From Candidatus Methylomicrobium oryzae (GTDB taxonomy: Bacteria; Pseudomonadota; Gammaproteobacteria; Methylococcales; Methylomonadaceae), in the NCBI RefSeq assembly GCF_016745425.1, contig NZ_JAERVK010000012.1, positions 124,001 through 188,000 of the forward strand: a stretch of 64,000 nt of DNA. The letters run 5' to 3'. The notes below the pieces were generated by a model. It searched no databases. It had not been told where the DNA came from and worked only from the letters and a program-made list of their open reading frames with translations. This document shows positions 27,115 to 35,014 of the stretch, in pieces. The translations under genes and the position numbers were made by a program. Positions within the stretch are counted from its first letter, which is position 1; every line of letters starts with the position of its first letter.

Positions 27115-27759
27115 ATGGCTGAAAGCATAAGTTCCAGGCAACATCAAATTCTCGACCTTTTACTCAACACCAAAGCCGGATTAAGCATTGATGAACTTGC
27201 TGCTCAATTGGCGATTTCCCGGAATGCGGTGCAACAGCATATCGACAAGCTGGAACGGGACGGCTACGTAAAGACCGGCATGCTGAACAAGACCGCCGGA
27301 CGTCCGGTGCGCGTATTCGTGCTGACCGAAGCCGGCATCAACAGTTTTCAGAAACAATACGCCTGGTTTTCCGAACTGCTCCTGAGCAAATTACGCCAGG
27401 AAATGGGAGTCGTGGCGCTGGAGCGCTATTTGCATGATCTGGCGGAGTCCTTAGCGCAAGGCTTACTGCCGCAATTTGCCGGCAAACAGGGCGATGAACG
27501 GCTTGCCGAGCTGATCAAGATCATGAACGCGCTCGGTTTCAAGGCCAGGCTGAATACATCCCGCGAAGAGCCGGCCTCCATCGATGCATTCAACTGCATC
27601 TATCACGACCTGGCACAAAAATTTCAGGAGGTTTGCGAGTTTGACCGGGCTCTGATCACGAAGCTGCTGGAGCAGGACATCGAGCATCTCGAATGCATGG
27701 CCAAAGGCGGGGGCGTGTGTAAATTCAGGGCTAAACCAAGCGACACCCCGAATCCGTGA
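27115..27759 (+). CDS. winged-helix regulator with four C-terminal cysteines, SufR-like
   Basis: The protein has 214 residues. The first 75 form a winged helix-turn-helix (SIDELAAQLAISRNAVQQHI and a wing GMLNKTAGRPVRVFVLTEAG). The middle is helical. The C-terminal part carries cysteines spaced C-x12-C-x19-C-x7-C (FNCIYHDL, QEVCEFD, LECMAKGGGVCKF). This recalls the Fe-S regulator SufR (ArsR/DeoR-like with C-x12-C-x13-C-x14-C): the first spacing is identical and the total nearly so. I infer a redox- or NO-sensitive Fe-S cluster. It is divergent from the truncated haemoglobin-reductase operon, its likely target, and no suf genes are nearby. It overlaps nothing and ends 19 nt before the queA stop. 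Confidence 0.8.
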   Translation: MAESISSRQHQILDLLLNTKAGLSIDELAAQLAISRNAVQQHIDKLERDGYVKTGMLNKTAGRPVRVFVLTEAGINSFQKQYAWFSELLLSKLRQEMGVVALERYLHDLAESLAQGLLPQFAGKQGDERLAELIKIMNALGFKARLNTSREEPASIDAFNCIYHDLAQKFQEVCEFDRALITKLLEQDIEHLECMAKGGGVCKFRAKPSDTPNP

Positions 27760-27778
27760 AGCGCTCGCTCAGAAGAGT

Positions 27779-28804
27779 TTAAACGCTTGCCAGAAACATC
27801 GCATCGCCGTAGCTGAAAAAACGGTAAGAGTGCTCGATCGCGTGCCGATACGCCTTCATGGTCGTTTCATAACCGGCAAAAGCCGATACCAGCATCAAAA
27901 GGGTGGATTCGGGCAGATGAAAGTTGGTCAGCAGCGCATCGACCACATGAAAACGGTATCCCGGCGTGATGAACAGATCGGTATCGCCGCAGCCCGCTTC
28001 CAACCGGCCGCTTCGACTGGCCGACTCAAGCGCCCTGACCGAAGTCGTGCCGACCGCGACGACACGCCCGTTGCGCTCCCGCGCCTGTCGAACCGCTTCG
28101 ACCGTTTCGGCAGGAACCGAAAAAAATTCCTGGTGCATCACATGGTCGTCCAGATTCTCGACCCGCACCGGCTGAAACGTGCCGCTCCCGACATGCAGGG
28201 TCACAAAAGCGGTCGAGACGCCTTTCGTGGCAATCCGTTCCATCATTTCCCGATCGAAATGCAGCCCCGCGGTCGGCGCCGCCACCGCCCCCGGCTGCTT
28301 TGCGAAAACGGTCTGGTACCGGCTCAGGTCTTCCCGCTCGTCGGCTCGGTCGATATAAGGCGGCAGCGGCACATGGCCGATCCGTTCGAGTATCTCCGGA
28401 AGCGACGCTGCCGAATCGAATTCGAGTTCGAACAAATCACCGGCTCGCTCTACAACCCTGCATTGGTGTCCCTGATCCAGCACGATCGCCGCGCCCGGCT
28501 TCGGCGCCTTGCTGGCCCGGATATGCGCGACGGCGCGATGCGCATCCCGTATTCGTTCGATCAGGATCTCGACCTGGCCACCCGTGCTTTTCCGTCCGAA
28601 CAGTCGGGCAGGAATTACTCGAGTATCGTTGAATACCAGTAGGTCCTTTGCATCGACCAGGTCGATAAGGTCGGTAAACTTCCGGTCTTCAATCCGCCAA
28701 TCGGGAGCCCGCATGCACAACAGCCGGCTGGCCTGCCGCTCGGGTAACGGATGCTGGGCAATCAGATTTTCGGGCAGATGATAAAAAAAGTCGCTTTTCT
28801 TCAT
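27779..28804 (-). CDS. queA: tRNA preQ1(34) S-adenosylmethionine ribosyltransferase-isomerase
   Basis: QueA moves the ribosyl part of S-adenosylmethionine to preQ1 in position 34 of tRNA, forming epoxyqueuosine. The 341-residue length is standard. It begins [20 protein letters not shown] and has [50 protein letters not shown] and [20 protein letters not shown]. The tgt gene that usually follows is absent; the downstream neighbour is convergent. It is divergent from tRNA-Leu. Confidence 0.97.
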   Translation of the reverse strand: MKKSDFFYHLPENLIAQHPLPERQASRLLCMRAPDWRIEDRKFTDLIDLVDAKDLLVFNDTRVIPARLFGRKSTGGQVEILIERIRDAHRAVAHIRASKAPKPGAAIVLDQGHQCRVVERAGDLFELEFDSAASLPEILERIGHVPLPPYIDRADEREDLSRYQTVFAKQPGAVAAPTAGLHFDREMMERIATKGVSTAFVTLHVGSGTFQPVRVENLDDHVMHQEFFSVPAETVEAVRQARERNGRVVAVGTTSVRALESASRSGRLEAGCGDTDLFITPGYRFHVVDALLTNFHLPESTLLMLVSAFAGYETTMKAYRHAIEHSYRFFSYGDAMFLASV

Positions 28805-28849
28805 AAATTAATGAATCGGATTAATCGGCGTTCTATTGTAAAAAAGTCC

Positions 28850-28879
28850 TTGCCAATACAAAAATTTTTTCATTATAAT
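28850..28879 (+). promoter_or_regulatory. sigma70 promoter of tRNA-Leu
   Basis: TTGCCA and a perfect TATAAT are 18 nt apart. Transcription would start about five nt before the mature tRNA end. Confidence 0.7.
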
Positions 28880-28890
28880 ATCGCTTCTTT

Positions 28891-28977
28891 GCCGGGGTGG
28901 CGGAACTGGTAGACGCGCCGGATTCAAAATCCGGTGATGGTGACATCGTGTCGGTTCGATTCCGACCCTCGGTACCA
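28891..28977 (+). tRNA. tRNA-Leu (anticodon CAA)
   Basis: The 87-nt gene folds as a class II tRNA. It has the acceptor GCCGGGG paired with CCTCGGT (a G-U at the first pair), the anticodon stem CCGGA/TCCGG around TTCAAAA (anticodon CAA, decoding UUG), a variable arm (TGATGGTGACATCG), a T arm GTCGGTTCGATTCCGAC and an encoded CCA. Its 3' end borders an integrase remnant, so it has probably served as an integration site. Confidence 0.95.
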
Positions 28978-29010
28978 TTTCATGGTTCAGAGCCGTGCAA
29001 AGAAATTCAA

Positions 29011-29045
29011 AAACCCGCGTAGCTTCTGGCTTCGCGGGTTTTTTT
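29011..29045 (+). terminator. intrinsic terminator after tRNA-Leu
   Basis: AAACCCGCG and CGCGGGTTT form a perfect stem, with AGC/GCT pairing inside the loop, and a run of seven T ends it. Confidence 0.85.
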
Positions 29046-29090
29046 ATGTCCAATGAAGTTCAACCAGAAACATTGACATCCAATAGCTCT

Positions 29091-29139
29091 GGGGGTATTT
29101 TTCGGGGTACATTTTGTACCCCCAAAAAAATATACCCCC
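29091..29139. repeat. large inverted repeat before the integrase stub
   Basis: GGGGGTAT...CGGGGTAC-ATTTT-GTACCCC...ATACCCCC forms nested arms that end at the integrase ATG. Such G/C-tract palindromes are usual just upstream of tRNA-associated P4-type integrase genes and may include arm-type integrase sites. Confidence 0.65.
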
Positions 29140-29409
29140 ATGCCCCTATCAGACATCAACTGCAAAAACGCCAAGCCCCGCGAAAAGCCCTACAAGCTGG
29201 CCGACGAAAAAGGGCTATTTCTGCTCGTCCACTCGAACGGCTCGAAATATTTCCGGATGAAGTACCGGATCGACGGGAAAGAGAAGCTTTTAGCCTTGGG
29301 GGAGATACATCCAAAAACCACGCTGAAAAAGGCCCGAACCAAACGCGACGAAGCGCGGGATCGGATCGCCCAGCGCCTCGATTCCAACGGCGCCCGCAGA
29401 GAAATCTAA
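29140..29409 (+). pseudogene. N-terminal stub of a P4-type tyrosine integrase
   Basis: The 89-codon frame MPLSDINCKNAKPREKPYKL, then FRMKYRIDGKEKLLALGEIH, is the arm-DNA-binding domain (DUF4102) of P4-like integrases. A TAA follows at 29407. A short in-frame continuation (IAKQIEAENQKG) suggests that the stop is a mutation. The catalytic domain is missing and replaced by an Rhs fragment. It lies 160 nt after tRNA-Leu, the normal place for such integrases. Confidence 0.85.
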
Positions 29410-29429
29410 ATCGCTAAACAGATCGAGGC

Positions 29430-29675
29430 GGAAAATCAAAAGGGCGTCGCGACGCCGGCTTGTCGACCCTGAGCGGCGCCAGTGCCGTCGTACCCAACCA
29501 ATGGACTGATCGATGCCGTCATAGGCCAGTTGGGCGGCCGTACCGGCCAAAACGGTCTGCCGCAGGCGCCGGTCAGTTGGTTGTCGAGATTACAGGCGCG
29601 GGACCAGGCGCCGTTGCCGGTCAGGTTACCGTTGCCATCGTAATTCAGCGAGCTGCTGGCGGTGGTGCGGATCAA
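29430..29675 (-). pseudogene. Rhs/YD-repeat fragment
   Basis: The minus strand encodes SLNYDGNGNLTGNGAWSRAC, which is an Rhs-type YD repeat (Y-D-x-N-G-N-L), followed by a second partial repeat (LVGYDGTG). It has no start, signal or complete core, so it is a scrap of a large Rhs gene. It directly abuts the integrase stub. Confidence 0.6.
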
Positions 29676-29732
29676 GCGGAGTTAATCAAAGCGTCTGCTA
29701 CACTCCGCTATTCGGACACTACGAGGACTGGA

Positions 29733-29915
29733 ATGAATGCAAACCCGGACGCGGCTTGTAAGGTTGTAACCGAAGGGTTTGAAGCAGGCTCCCGCGCCGC
29801 AGTGAATGCGGCGCGAGAAACAATGGAATATTGCGGAGATTGTCTAACCGCTTTACTCGCAAGAACAAACTCCACTTTCGCCTTTTTCGGCTCCGGATTA
29901 TCCTGCCTGCGTTGA
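29733..29915 (+). CDS. possible small protein of 60 residues
   Basis: The ATG at 29733 follows GAGGACTGGA. The frame reads MNANPDAACKVVTEGFEAGS and contains AAVNAARETMEYCGDCLTAL, a helical pattern with three cysteines in the first part. It is convergent with the hibernation-factor gene and overlaps its 3' end by 18 nt. I recognise no family. It may be a decayed remainder of the integrated element. Confidence 0.35.
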   Translation: MNANPDAACKVVTEGFEAGSRAAVNAARETMEYCGDCLTALLARTNSTFAFFGSGLSCLR

Positions 29916-30254
29916 ATGGTTTTTAACTTCGCCGCGCTGCATCCGAACATAATCTTCGAGCTGCCTGGTTGCGGCATTGAACGCGTCGCGGATCGCGACA
30001 TACACATCTTCGTGAGCCTGGTTCTCATGACGCTCGCGGCTGGTGACGATTTCCTTGCCCGGCGTGGTAATGTCGATGCGAATATGGTACAGATTGCCCT
30101 GGTGATGATGGTGATGGCCGGATTCCACCGCCACCCTGCAACTCATGATGTGCGAATGAAACCGATCGAGTTTGGCGACTTTTTCCCGAATTCTTGCTTC
30201 AACCGCTTCCGATGGCTCAATGCCCCGGAAAATGATCTGTAACGGAATTTGCAT
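29898..30254 (-). CDS. ribosome hibernation factor, HPF/RaiA (S30AE) family
   Basis: The protein has 118 residues and starts at the ATG at 30254 behind GAGGTTAATC. The S30AE pattern is visible: MQIPLQIIFRGIEPSEAVEA, VAKLDRFHSHIMSCRVAVES, YHIRIDITTPGKEIVTSRER and AHEDVYVAIRDAFNAATRQL. Family members bind the decoding centre of resting ribosomes. It lacks the long dimerisation domain, so it is a short form. A run of five histidines (SGHHHHHQG) occupies a beta-hairpin loop and is unusual. It is not in the usual rpoN neighbourhood. Confidence 0.9.
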   Translation of the reverse strand: MQIPLQIIFRGIEPSEAVEARIREKVAKLDRFHSHIMSCRVAVESGHHHHHQGNLYHIRIDITTPGKEIVTSRERHENQAHEDVYVAIRDAFNAATRQLEDYVRMQRGEVKNHSTQAG

Positions 30255-30288
30255 GATGATTAACCTCTTCTGTTGTTTTCTAAATACG

Positions 30289-30341
30289 GCTTAGGCTTTT
30301 TTGCATATCAATGTCATGCTTAACAGCGCTCCAGCCTAAGC
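30289..30341. repeat. inverted repeat in the leader of the hibernation-factor gene
   Basis: GCTTAGGCT and AGCCTAAGC are 35 nt apart, in the 188 nt between the lipoprotein gene and the hibernation-factor gene. It could be a terminator of the former or a leader structure of the latter; T-runs are not well placed for a clear call. Confidence 0.35.
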
Positions 30342-30442
30342 TTTAACCCCTGCGCTTTATTGTAAATCTTAGCCTATTTCGACTGGCATTGTTCACTTTG
30401 CGGACTGTCCGCACAATCGGTACGAATACCTAAAACCGCCCG

Positions 30443-31225
30443 CTAATTCGACGCTACGATACCAGAAGGCGCCTTCCCTACCAGATTACCATAGTTGATC
30501 GAAATCTTGAGCCCTGCAAACCGGCCCGACATTTTGGTCAGCTCCTGCGTTTTTTTATCGAAGCTAAGATTGAGCGTGGTCAATTCCCGGTCTTCGTAGC
30601 CTTCTTCGATCCCGTGCGTGATCAGCTTGAAATGGTACACGTAGATATCCTGATCATGGTCGTCGTTGATGCGCAACGGCTCGCCCAGTTTCTCCACGAC
30701 CTTGCTTTTCAGGGGCAGGTTCACGTTGATTTTACCGAGACGCGAGGTATCGGCTTTCAACTGCATTTTTTCTTTGTTGATGTCCGCACCGCCTATCGAA
30801 CGCAAGGAGACTTCGAGAAGCTTCGGCGGCGCGATTTCGAGAAAAAGCGAGGAGAACGACCAAGCCGTAATCCTGTCCTGCCTGTTAAAGTTCAGGTCGG
30901 AATAGAACTCGATTTTCGGTTTGATCACTTTACCTTGTTGATCGACCTTCCGGAACCAATAGCGCCAGCGTTTCCCGTCAGAGGTCGGCTTTTCTTCGCT
31001 CGCATGCAGCTTGGCGAGAGAAACAAAGTCATCGCTGTACAGAATCGGCTCCTTGAATTGCAAGGTAAAATCATCGGCAACCGCGACCTTGAAATAGCGG
31101 TCGAACTCACTCATCTGCAAATAGGTTTGATAGGCGCGCCACCAGTAAATACAGCCGGCTAGCGGCAGTGCCAGCAGCAGAATCAGAGCGATACGGAGAA
31201 TTTTCCGGAAGAAGAATGAATTCAT
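30443..31225 (-). CDS. hypothetical lipoprotein
   Basis: The 260-residue protein begins MNSFFFRKILRIALILLL and has a lipobox LALPLAGC-I, so it should be acylated at Cys25 and anchored to a membrane facing the periplasm. Residues +2/+3 (Ile-Tyr) favour the outer membrane under the E. coli rule. The rest is rich in beta-strand-like segments (FTLQFKEPILYSDDFVSLAK, WRYWFRKVDQQGKVIKPKIE). I do not recognise a domain. No operon partner is evident, although the hibernation-factor gene follows on the same strand. Confidence 0.7.
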   Translation of the reverse strand: MNSFFFRKILRIALILLLALPLAGCIYWWRAYQTYLQMSEFDRYFKVAVADDFTLQFKEPILYSDDFVSLAKLHASEEKPTSDGKRWRYWFRKVDQQGKVIKPKIEFYSDLNFNRQDRITAWSFSSLFLEIAPPKLLEVSLRSIGGADINKEKMQLKADTSRLGKINVNLPLKSKVVEKLGEPLRINDDHDQDIYVYHFKLITHGIEEGYEDRELTTLNLSFDKKTQELTKMSGRFAGLKISINYGNLVGKAPSGIVASN

Positions 31226-31984
31226 GAAAAAAGGTTCTGGAAGAGATAGAGATAAGACGGCGATTGCGCTTCCGAGTCTTGAGGATGTTTGGAAACAGCC
31301 TCAACCTAGGCGGACACTAAGTGACTTGATCGGATAAGCAACGGAAAAAGATTGCGCCGGGTATCCGCGCAGCTGTTGCGAATCAAAATAGAGTAAGCAA
31401 TAGACCGCCGCTGGAATTTTGTATCGATCATCATTCTGAACGCCATAATCCACATCCTCTGATGATAATTTTTTCAACCTCCGGCTGGTACGACGGCTGA
31501 ATTTCATTGCGGTGAATAGTTGCCTCATAAACAATAAAATTGATTGAGCCCGACCTGAACCGAACATTATCAGCACTTCAGGCCCCGGTCATTTCCGAAC
31601 CCGCAACCCAGCTTGTTGAACCGACGTCAAAATGTAAATTACTTCGCGCCTGCGCGCTTTGTCAAGCCAAGCCTCTGTTTTTTTGCAGATTAACCGCGCC
31701 ATGCCGCCTTTTTCCCGAAGATCGGCTCTGTCCGATAGATACCGGCCGCTCAATCAAGCGCGGTTTTTCGTCAGGTTAGATTGTCTTTACCGGACCCATA
31801 ACGATTCAATAGATTTAGAACAGCGCGCCGGATTCCGGATTAAATCCGAATTTTCCGGCGCTTGACCCATTTCTGGCTCGACTGCCGTTTACCCCGAACC
31901 GCACATCCAACAAACCAATACGGCTGATTTTCGGTGCGCCCATGGTCTTTATCTGTGCGGTAGTAAACCTCGGCCGACGGGAAT

Positions 31985-32176
31985 TTTACAAACGAATTTG
32001 CTTTTTAACATTTCGTAAGGCGTTTTCCAGCCTGGGCGAAGTGAGGCCGATGAAAGTTCAGGCTCTTCCCGTTCGGCCAGTTTCTTCGAGAGATCGACAT
32101 GATCTTTATATTCCAACAGCGAATAGAAGGCCTGCCGGTCGGTTAATTGGGAACGCTCGACTTTGCCGCTGAGCCT
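31985..32176 (-). pseudogene. C-terminal remnant of an IS481-family transposase
   Basis: Read on the minus strand, the DNA encodes RLSGKVERSQLTDRQAFYSL, then LEYKDHVDLSKKLAERE. After a frameshift it gives SLNFHRPHFAQAGK and, back in the first frame, KTPYEMLKSK. This is the ending of the IS481 integrase core (GKVERSH...FYxLL...FHRPH...GKTPYE). Two frameshifts and loss of the front part show that it is dead. Confidence 0.7.
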
Positions 32177-32262
32177 TAAATTTTATACATAAGTCGACTT
32201 ACTATTACGCACTTAAAATCACAACAGTTTGAGCTTAAATAACTGGCATATACGCATCACTT

Positions 32263-32347
32263 TATAAGTAATCAATATATCTATTCTTTATCTTTTCGAT
32301 ATCATTTTTTATATGTATCATTCTATCGTTATTAAATATAAAATGTG
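32263..32347. promoter_or_regulatory. shared 85-nt upstream element, copy A
   Basis: This AT-rich element begins TATAAGTAATCAATATATCT and ends AAATGTG. It aligns without gaps over 85 nt, with about 78% identity, to 36244-36328. It lies about 170 nt before the VPEID-CTERM ATG. The central ATATCATTTTTTA and the distal ATTAAATATAAA are identical in both copies. Confidence 0.65.
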
Positions 32348-32520
32348 CCCAATAAGATAATAATCATTCATATACCTTAGCGCCCCAGTCACATCAAAAG
32401 AATAACAATTTGAAGTCATGGTGTCTTCGAATTATCAAACTGTTATATGTGAATGCATAATTTCACCGGTAATAGCTTGAATTTTTTCGCCAATGAAAAA
32501 GTGAGAAAGTGAGGTGTACT

Positions 32521-32868
32521 ATGAAAATACGACAAAAAATAATAATGGGCATGACCGTAATATTACTGACAACGGGCAGCCCGATCGCGTGGTCCCATCC
32601 CAGCCCGAACTCCAGCTTCCATAACTGGAAACACTCCTGGTCACATGTATGGTCACGCTTTAAATCACACGGCAGATGGTTCCATAGGGGCAACAAGAGC
32701 CTCGGCATCAACGCCAAACCGAGTTCAGGAATCAGTAAGAGCCATGTCAGCTTTTCCCGGACCTATGATGTACCGGAAATCGATGCCACATCCGGAACCA
32801 GCGCGCTCGCGCTGCTGACAGGCGTTTTATTGCTGGCCAGCGAAAAGCATCGATCTAAACGCCGTTAA
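32521..32868 (+). CDS. short VPEID-CTERM sorted protein
   Basis: The ATG at 32521 follows GTGAGGTG. The 115-residue product has a signal peptide (IIMGMTVILLTTGSPIAWSH) and a short mature region of about 55 residues rich in His, Trp, Ser, Phe and Lys (FHNWKHSWSHVWSRFKSHGR). It ends with a sorting tag: the motif VPEID, a hydrophobic stretch (SALALLTGVLLLAS) and a basic end EKHRSKRR. This is the VPEID-CTERM tripartite signal (TIGR04161-like), which is recognised by the exosortase E/protease type of enzyme encoded 296 nt downstream. It is the only CTERM protein I find in the window. The function of the mature peptide is unknown. Confidence 0.88.
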   Translation: MKIRQKIIMGMTVILLTTGSPIAWSHPSPNSSFHNWKHSWSHVWSRFKSHGRWFHRGNKSLGINAKPSSGISKSHVSFSRTYDVPEIDATSGTSALALLTGVLLLASEKHRSKRR

Positions 32869-32898
32869 CATTCCGTCAATGATAAGAATTACGACCGG

Positions 32899-32943
32899 AT
32901 CAGTAGGGTGGGTTCCGATTGCTTTTTACTGATTCGGTTTTTT
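32899..32943 (+). terminator. possible terminator after the VPEID-CTERM gene
   Basis: ATCAGTA and TACTGAT enclose 21 nt and six T follow five nt later. It would partly separate the sorted-protein gene from the exosortase gene. Confidence 0.35.
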
Positions 32944-33164
32944 ATCGAACACCTGTCTCTGCCCTGATTACGGCGACTTACCCTTCAGTAAGTCCTTTAA
33001 CTCTGTATACGATCAGGAGCAAAGGATAGGATTGCTGATACTCCGGCTCAGGGCTGCCGGAATACTCAGATTTTCTTCACTCAACGACTTAACGGCGGCA
33101 TTGGGATCGAGGCTGATGGATCGGCATTTCAGGAGCTATCATTTATGCGCGCTTTATTTATCTA

Positions 33165-34844
33165 ATGACTTCTGAAAATATAATACAAGGACATGTATCG
33201 GCCCCCTCGAAGCGATTCTTGATCCGCTGGCTGCTGCTTTTAGCTATCGCGGCGCTCGAACTCGGCGTGCTGACGGCACGCTATGAAGCTCCTCCACTCC
33301 ACGCGAATAAAGCCGAATGGCCGGCGTGGCTCTTCCATTTTTCGAAAGAAATTTGGCCGGCCGGCCTGTGGATTATCGCAGCTTGCTACCTGATCCTAAG
33401 CCCTCGACTTAAAACCATCCTCGACAATTTACGGGAACACGGCCTCGGATATCGATGGCAGGTCTGGCTGGCGCGTCATGCGCTCGCGCTTGCGGCCTTC
33501 GCTGCCATCACTCAACTCATATTCGGTATGCCGAGCGACCCAGCGCGCCTCTCGTTACTCTGGCTTACAGGCTGGGCTGGGCTAGCGAGCATAACACTAT
33601 TGTCATGGATGATGGCACTAGCCCCCGGACGTTTTTGGCGTCGATTAATGCACCAGGAACACACTGCCTTACTCGTAGGAAGTATACTGGGCATGGGGGC
33701 ATGGATACTCGTATCAATGCTTAGCCAGCACAAAACGTCCCTTCTCGGTCAAAATGAGTTTTGGAATTTCCTCGGCATACCTTCTTTGCTGCTTGCCCGC
33801 TTCCTGCTCGGCTGGTTTTATCCGGATATCGTTTATCAGCCCGAGAGATTCCTTTTAGGTACGGATTCCTTCCAAGTCAAAGTCAGTTATGTCTGTTCGG
33901 GTATCGAAGGCATTTCGCTGATCACCCTGTTTATTGCCGTCTATCTTTGGGTGTTCCGCAAAGAGCTGCGCTTTCCGCAAGTTTTCTGGCTTTTCCCACT
34001 CGGAATGATAGCCGTCTGGCTATTGAACGCCGTGCGCATTGCGATCCTAATAGCGATCGGAACATCCTTTTCTCCAGAAATCGCCCTCCAGGGATTCCAC
34101 GCCCAGGCTGGCTGGATAGTGTTTACGCTGATCGGGGTCGCCGCGATCGCACTGTCGAATCGAATGCAGTGCTTTACCGCGACTCAAACAGACTTTCAAG
34201 GCGTTAAAAGCAGCCAGCCTCTGGCTGCCGCACTGCTGGTCCCCTTCATGGGGCTAATGGCGGCCACGATGGCAACGTCGGCTTTCTCTACCGGGTTTGA
34301 CCTTCTTTATCCTCTGCGCATATTGATTCTCGCCGCACTGCTTTACTGCTTCCGCAAATATTATAAAAGCCTCAGCTGGAAATGGACTTGGCAGGCTCCT
34401 GCCATCGGATCGACTGTCTTCATCGTCTGGATACTCCTGGAACCTGACGCCGGCAACGGCGGGACAGTATTGCTGCAAGGCCTAGAGGCTCTGCCAAGCG
34501 AAACCGCAGCCCTATGGCTGATTTTCCGCGTGCTGGGTTCAGTTATTGCCGTGCCGCTGGCCGAGGAACTCGCCTTCCGCGGTTATTTGATCCGCAAGCT
34601 GATCGCTAAAGAATTCGAACGTGTGCCGCCGAGGCAATTTACCTGGCTTTCCTTTCTGCTGACGTCCGTGCTGTTCGGATTACTGCACGATCGCTGGCTT
34701 GCGGGGACGCTCGCAGGAATGGCTTACGCCCTGGCTCTTCACCGCCGCGGCCAGATGGGAGACGCGGTCATTGCCCATATGACGACCAACGCGCTGATCG
34801 CCGTTTTCGTGCTAACCCAGGCAAAATGGTCTTTATGGTCGTGA
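33165..34844 (+). CDS. xrtE: exosortase E / CPBP-protease fusion, VPEID-CTERM system
   Basis: This 559-residue polytopic inner-membrane protein has two enzymes in one chain. The N-terminal exosortase carries the Cys-Arg-His triad: Cys244 in SYVCSGIEGISL, Arg291 in NAVRIAILIAIG and His312 in FHAQAGWIVFTL. The C-terminal part (about 370-559) is a CPBP/Abi-type intramembrane protease with EE-x3-R (Glu467-Glu468...Arg472 in AEELAFRGYLIRKL), a FGLLHDR motif and IAHMTTNAL. This is the architecture of TIGR04162. Its expected substrate is the VPEID-CTERM protein just upstream, which it should cut at the tag and perhaps transfer to another molecule. The exopolysaccharide genes beginning 1.8 kb downstream fit the usual pairing of exosortases with polysaccharide synthesis. 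Confidence 0.92.
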   Translation: MTSENIIQGHVSAPSKRFLIRWLLLLAIAALELGVLTARYEAPPLHANKAEWPAWLFHFSKEIWPAGLWIIAACYLILSPRLKTILDNLREHGLGYRWQVWLARHALALAAFAAITQLIFGMPSDPARLSLLWLTGWAGLASITLLSWMMALAPGRFWRRLMHQEHTALLVGSILGMGAWILVSMLSQHKTSLLGQNEFWNFLGIPSLLLARFLLGWFYPDIVYQPERFLLGTDSFQVKVSYVCSGIEGISLITLFIAVYLWVFRKELRFPQVFWLFPLGMIAVWLLNAVRIAILIAIGTSFSPEIALQGFHAQAGWIVFTLIGVAAIALSNRMQCFTATQTDFQGVKSSQPLAAALLVPFMGLMAATMATSAFSTGFDLLYPLRILILAALLYCFRKYYKSLSWKWTWQAPAIGSTVFIVWILLEPDAGNGGTVLLQGLEALPSETAALWLIFRVLGSVIAVPLAEELAFRGYLIRKLIAKEFERVPPRQFTWLSFLLTSVLFGLLHDRWLAGTLAGMAYALALHRRGQMGDAVIAHMTTNALIAVFVLTQAKWSLWS

Positions 34845-35014
34845 GAAGGAGCCCAATGCATCCCTCGCGCTCCTTCGCCTGCGACGCTTTCACAGAATGA
34901 AGCGCCGCAGCCCGTAATATATCCTGACGGCCGGCCAAGCCTGACTCCCGGCATTCTGCCAGATTTTCCTCGAAAAAAAGCGGCTCCCTTATTACAACTT
35001 TAGGATGCAACTCG

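Larger units (their letters stand above)
31226..32520. other. 1.3-kb stretch without an intact gene
   Basis: The stretch holds an IS481-type transposase remnant (31985-32176) and, further right, a shared upstream element (32263-32347). Between 31300 and 31980 only short open frames are present, none with a recognisable product. The last 300 nt are AT-rich and form the control region of the VPEID-CTERM gene. Confidence 0.6.

Noticed and set aside
31301-31779. Small frames on both strands between the lipoprotein gene and the IS481 remnant
   Set aside because: They lack ribosome sites and family features; probably decayed DNA.
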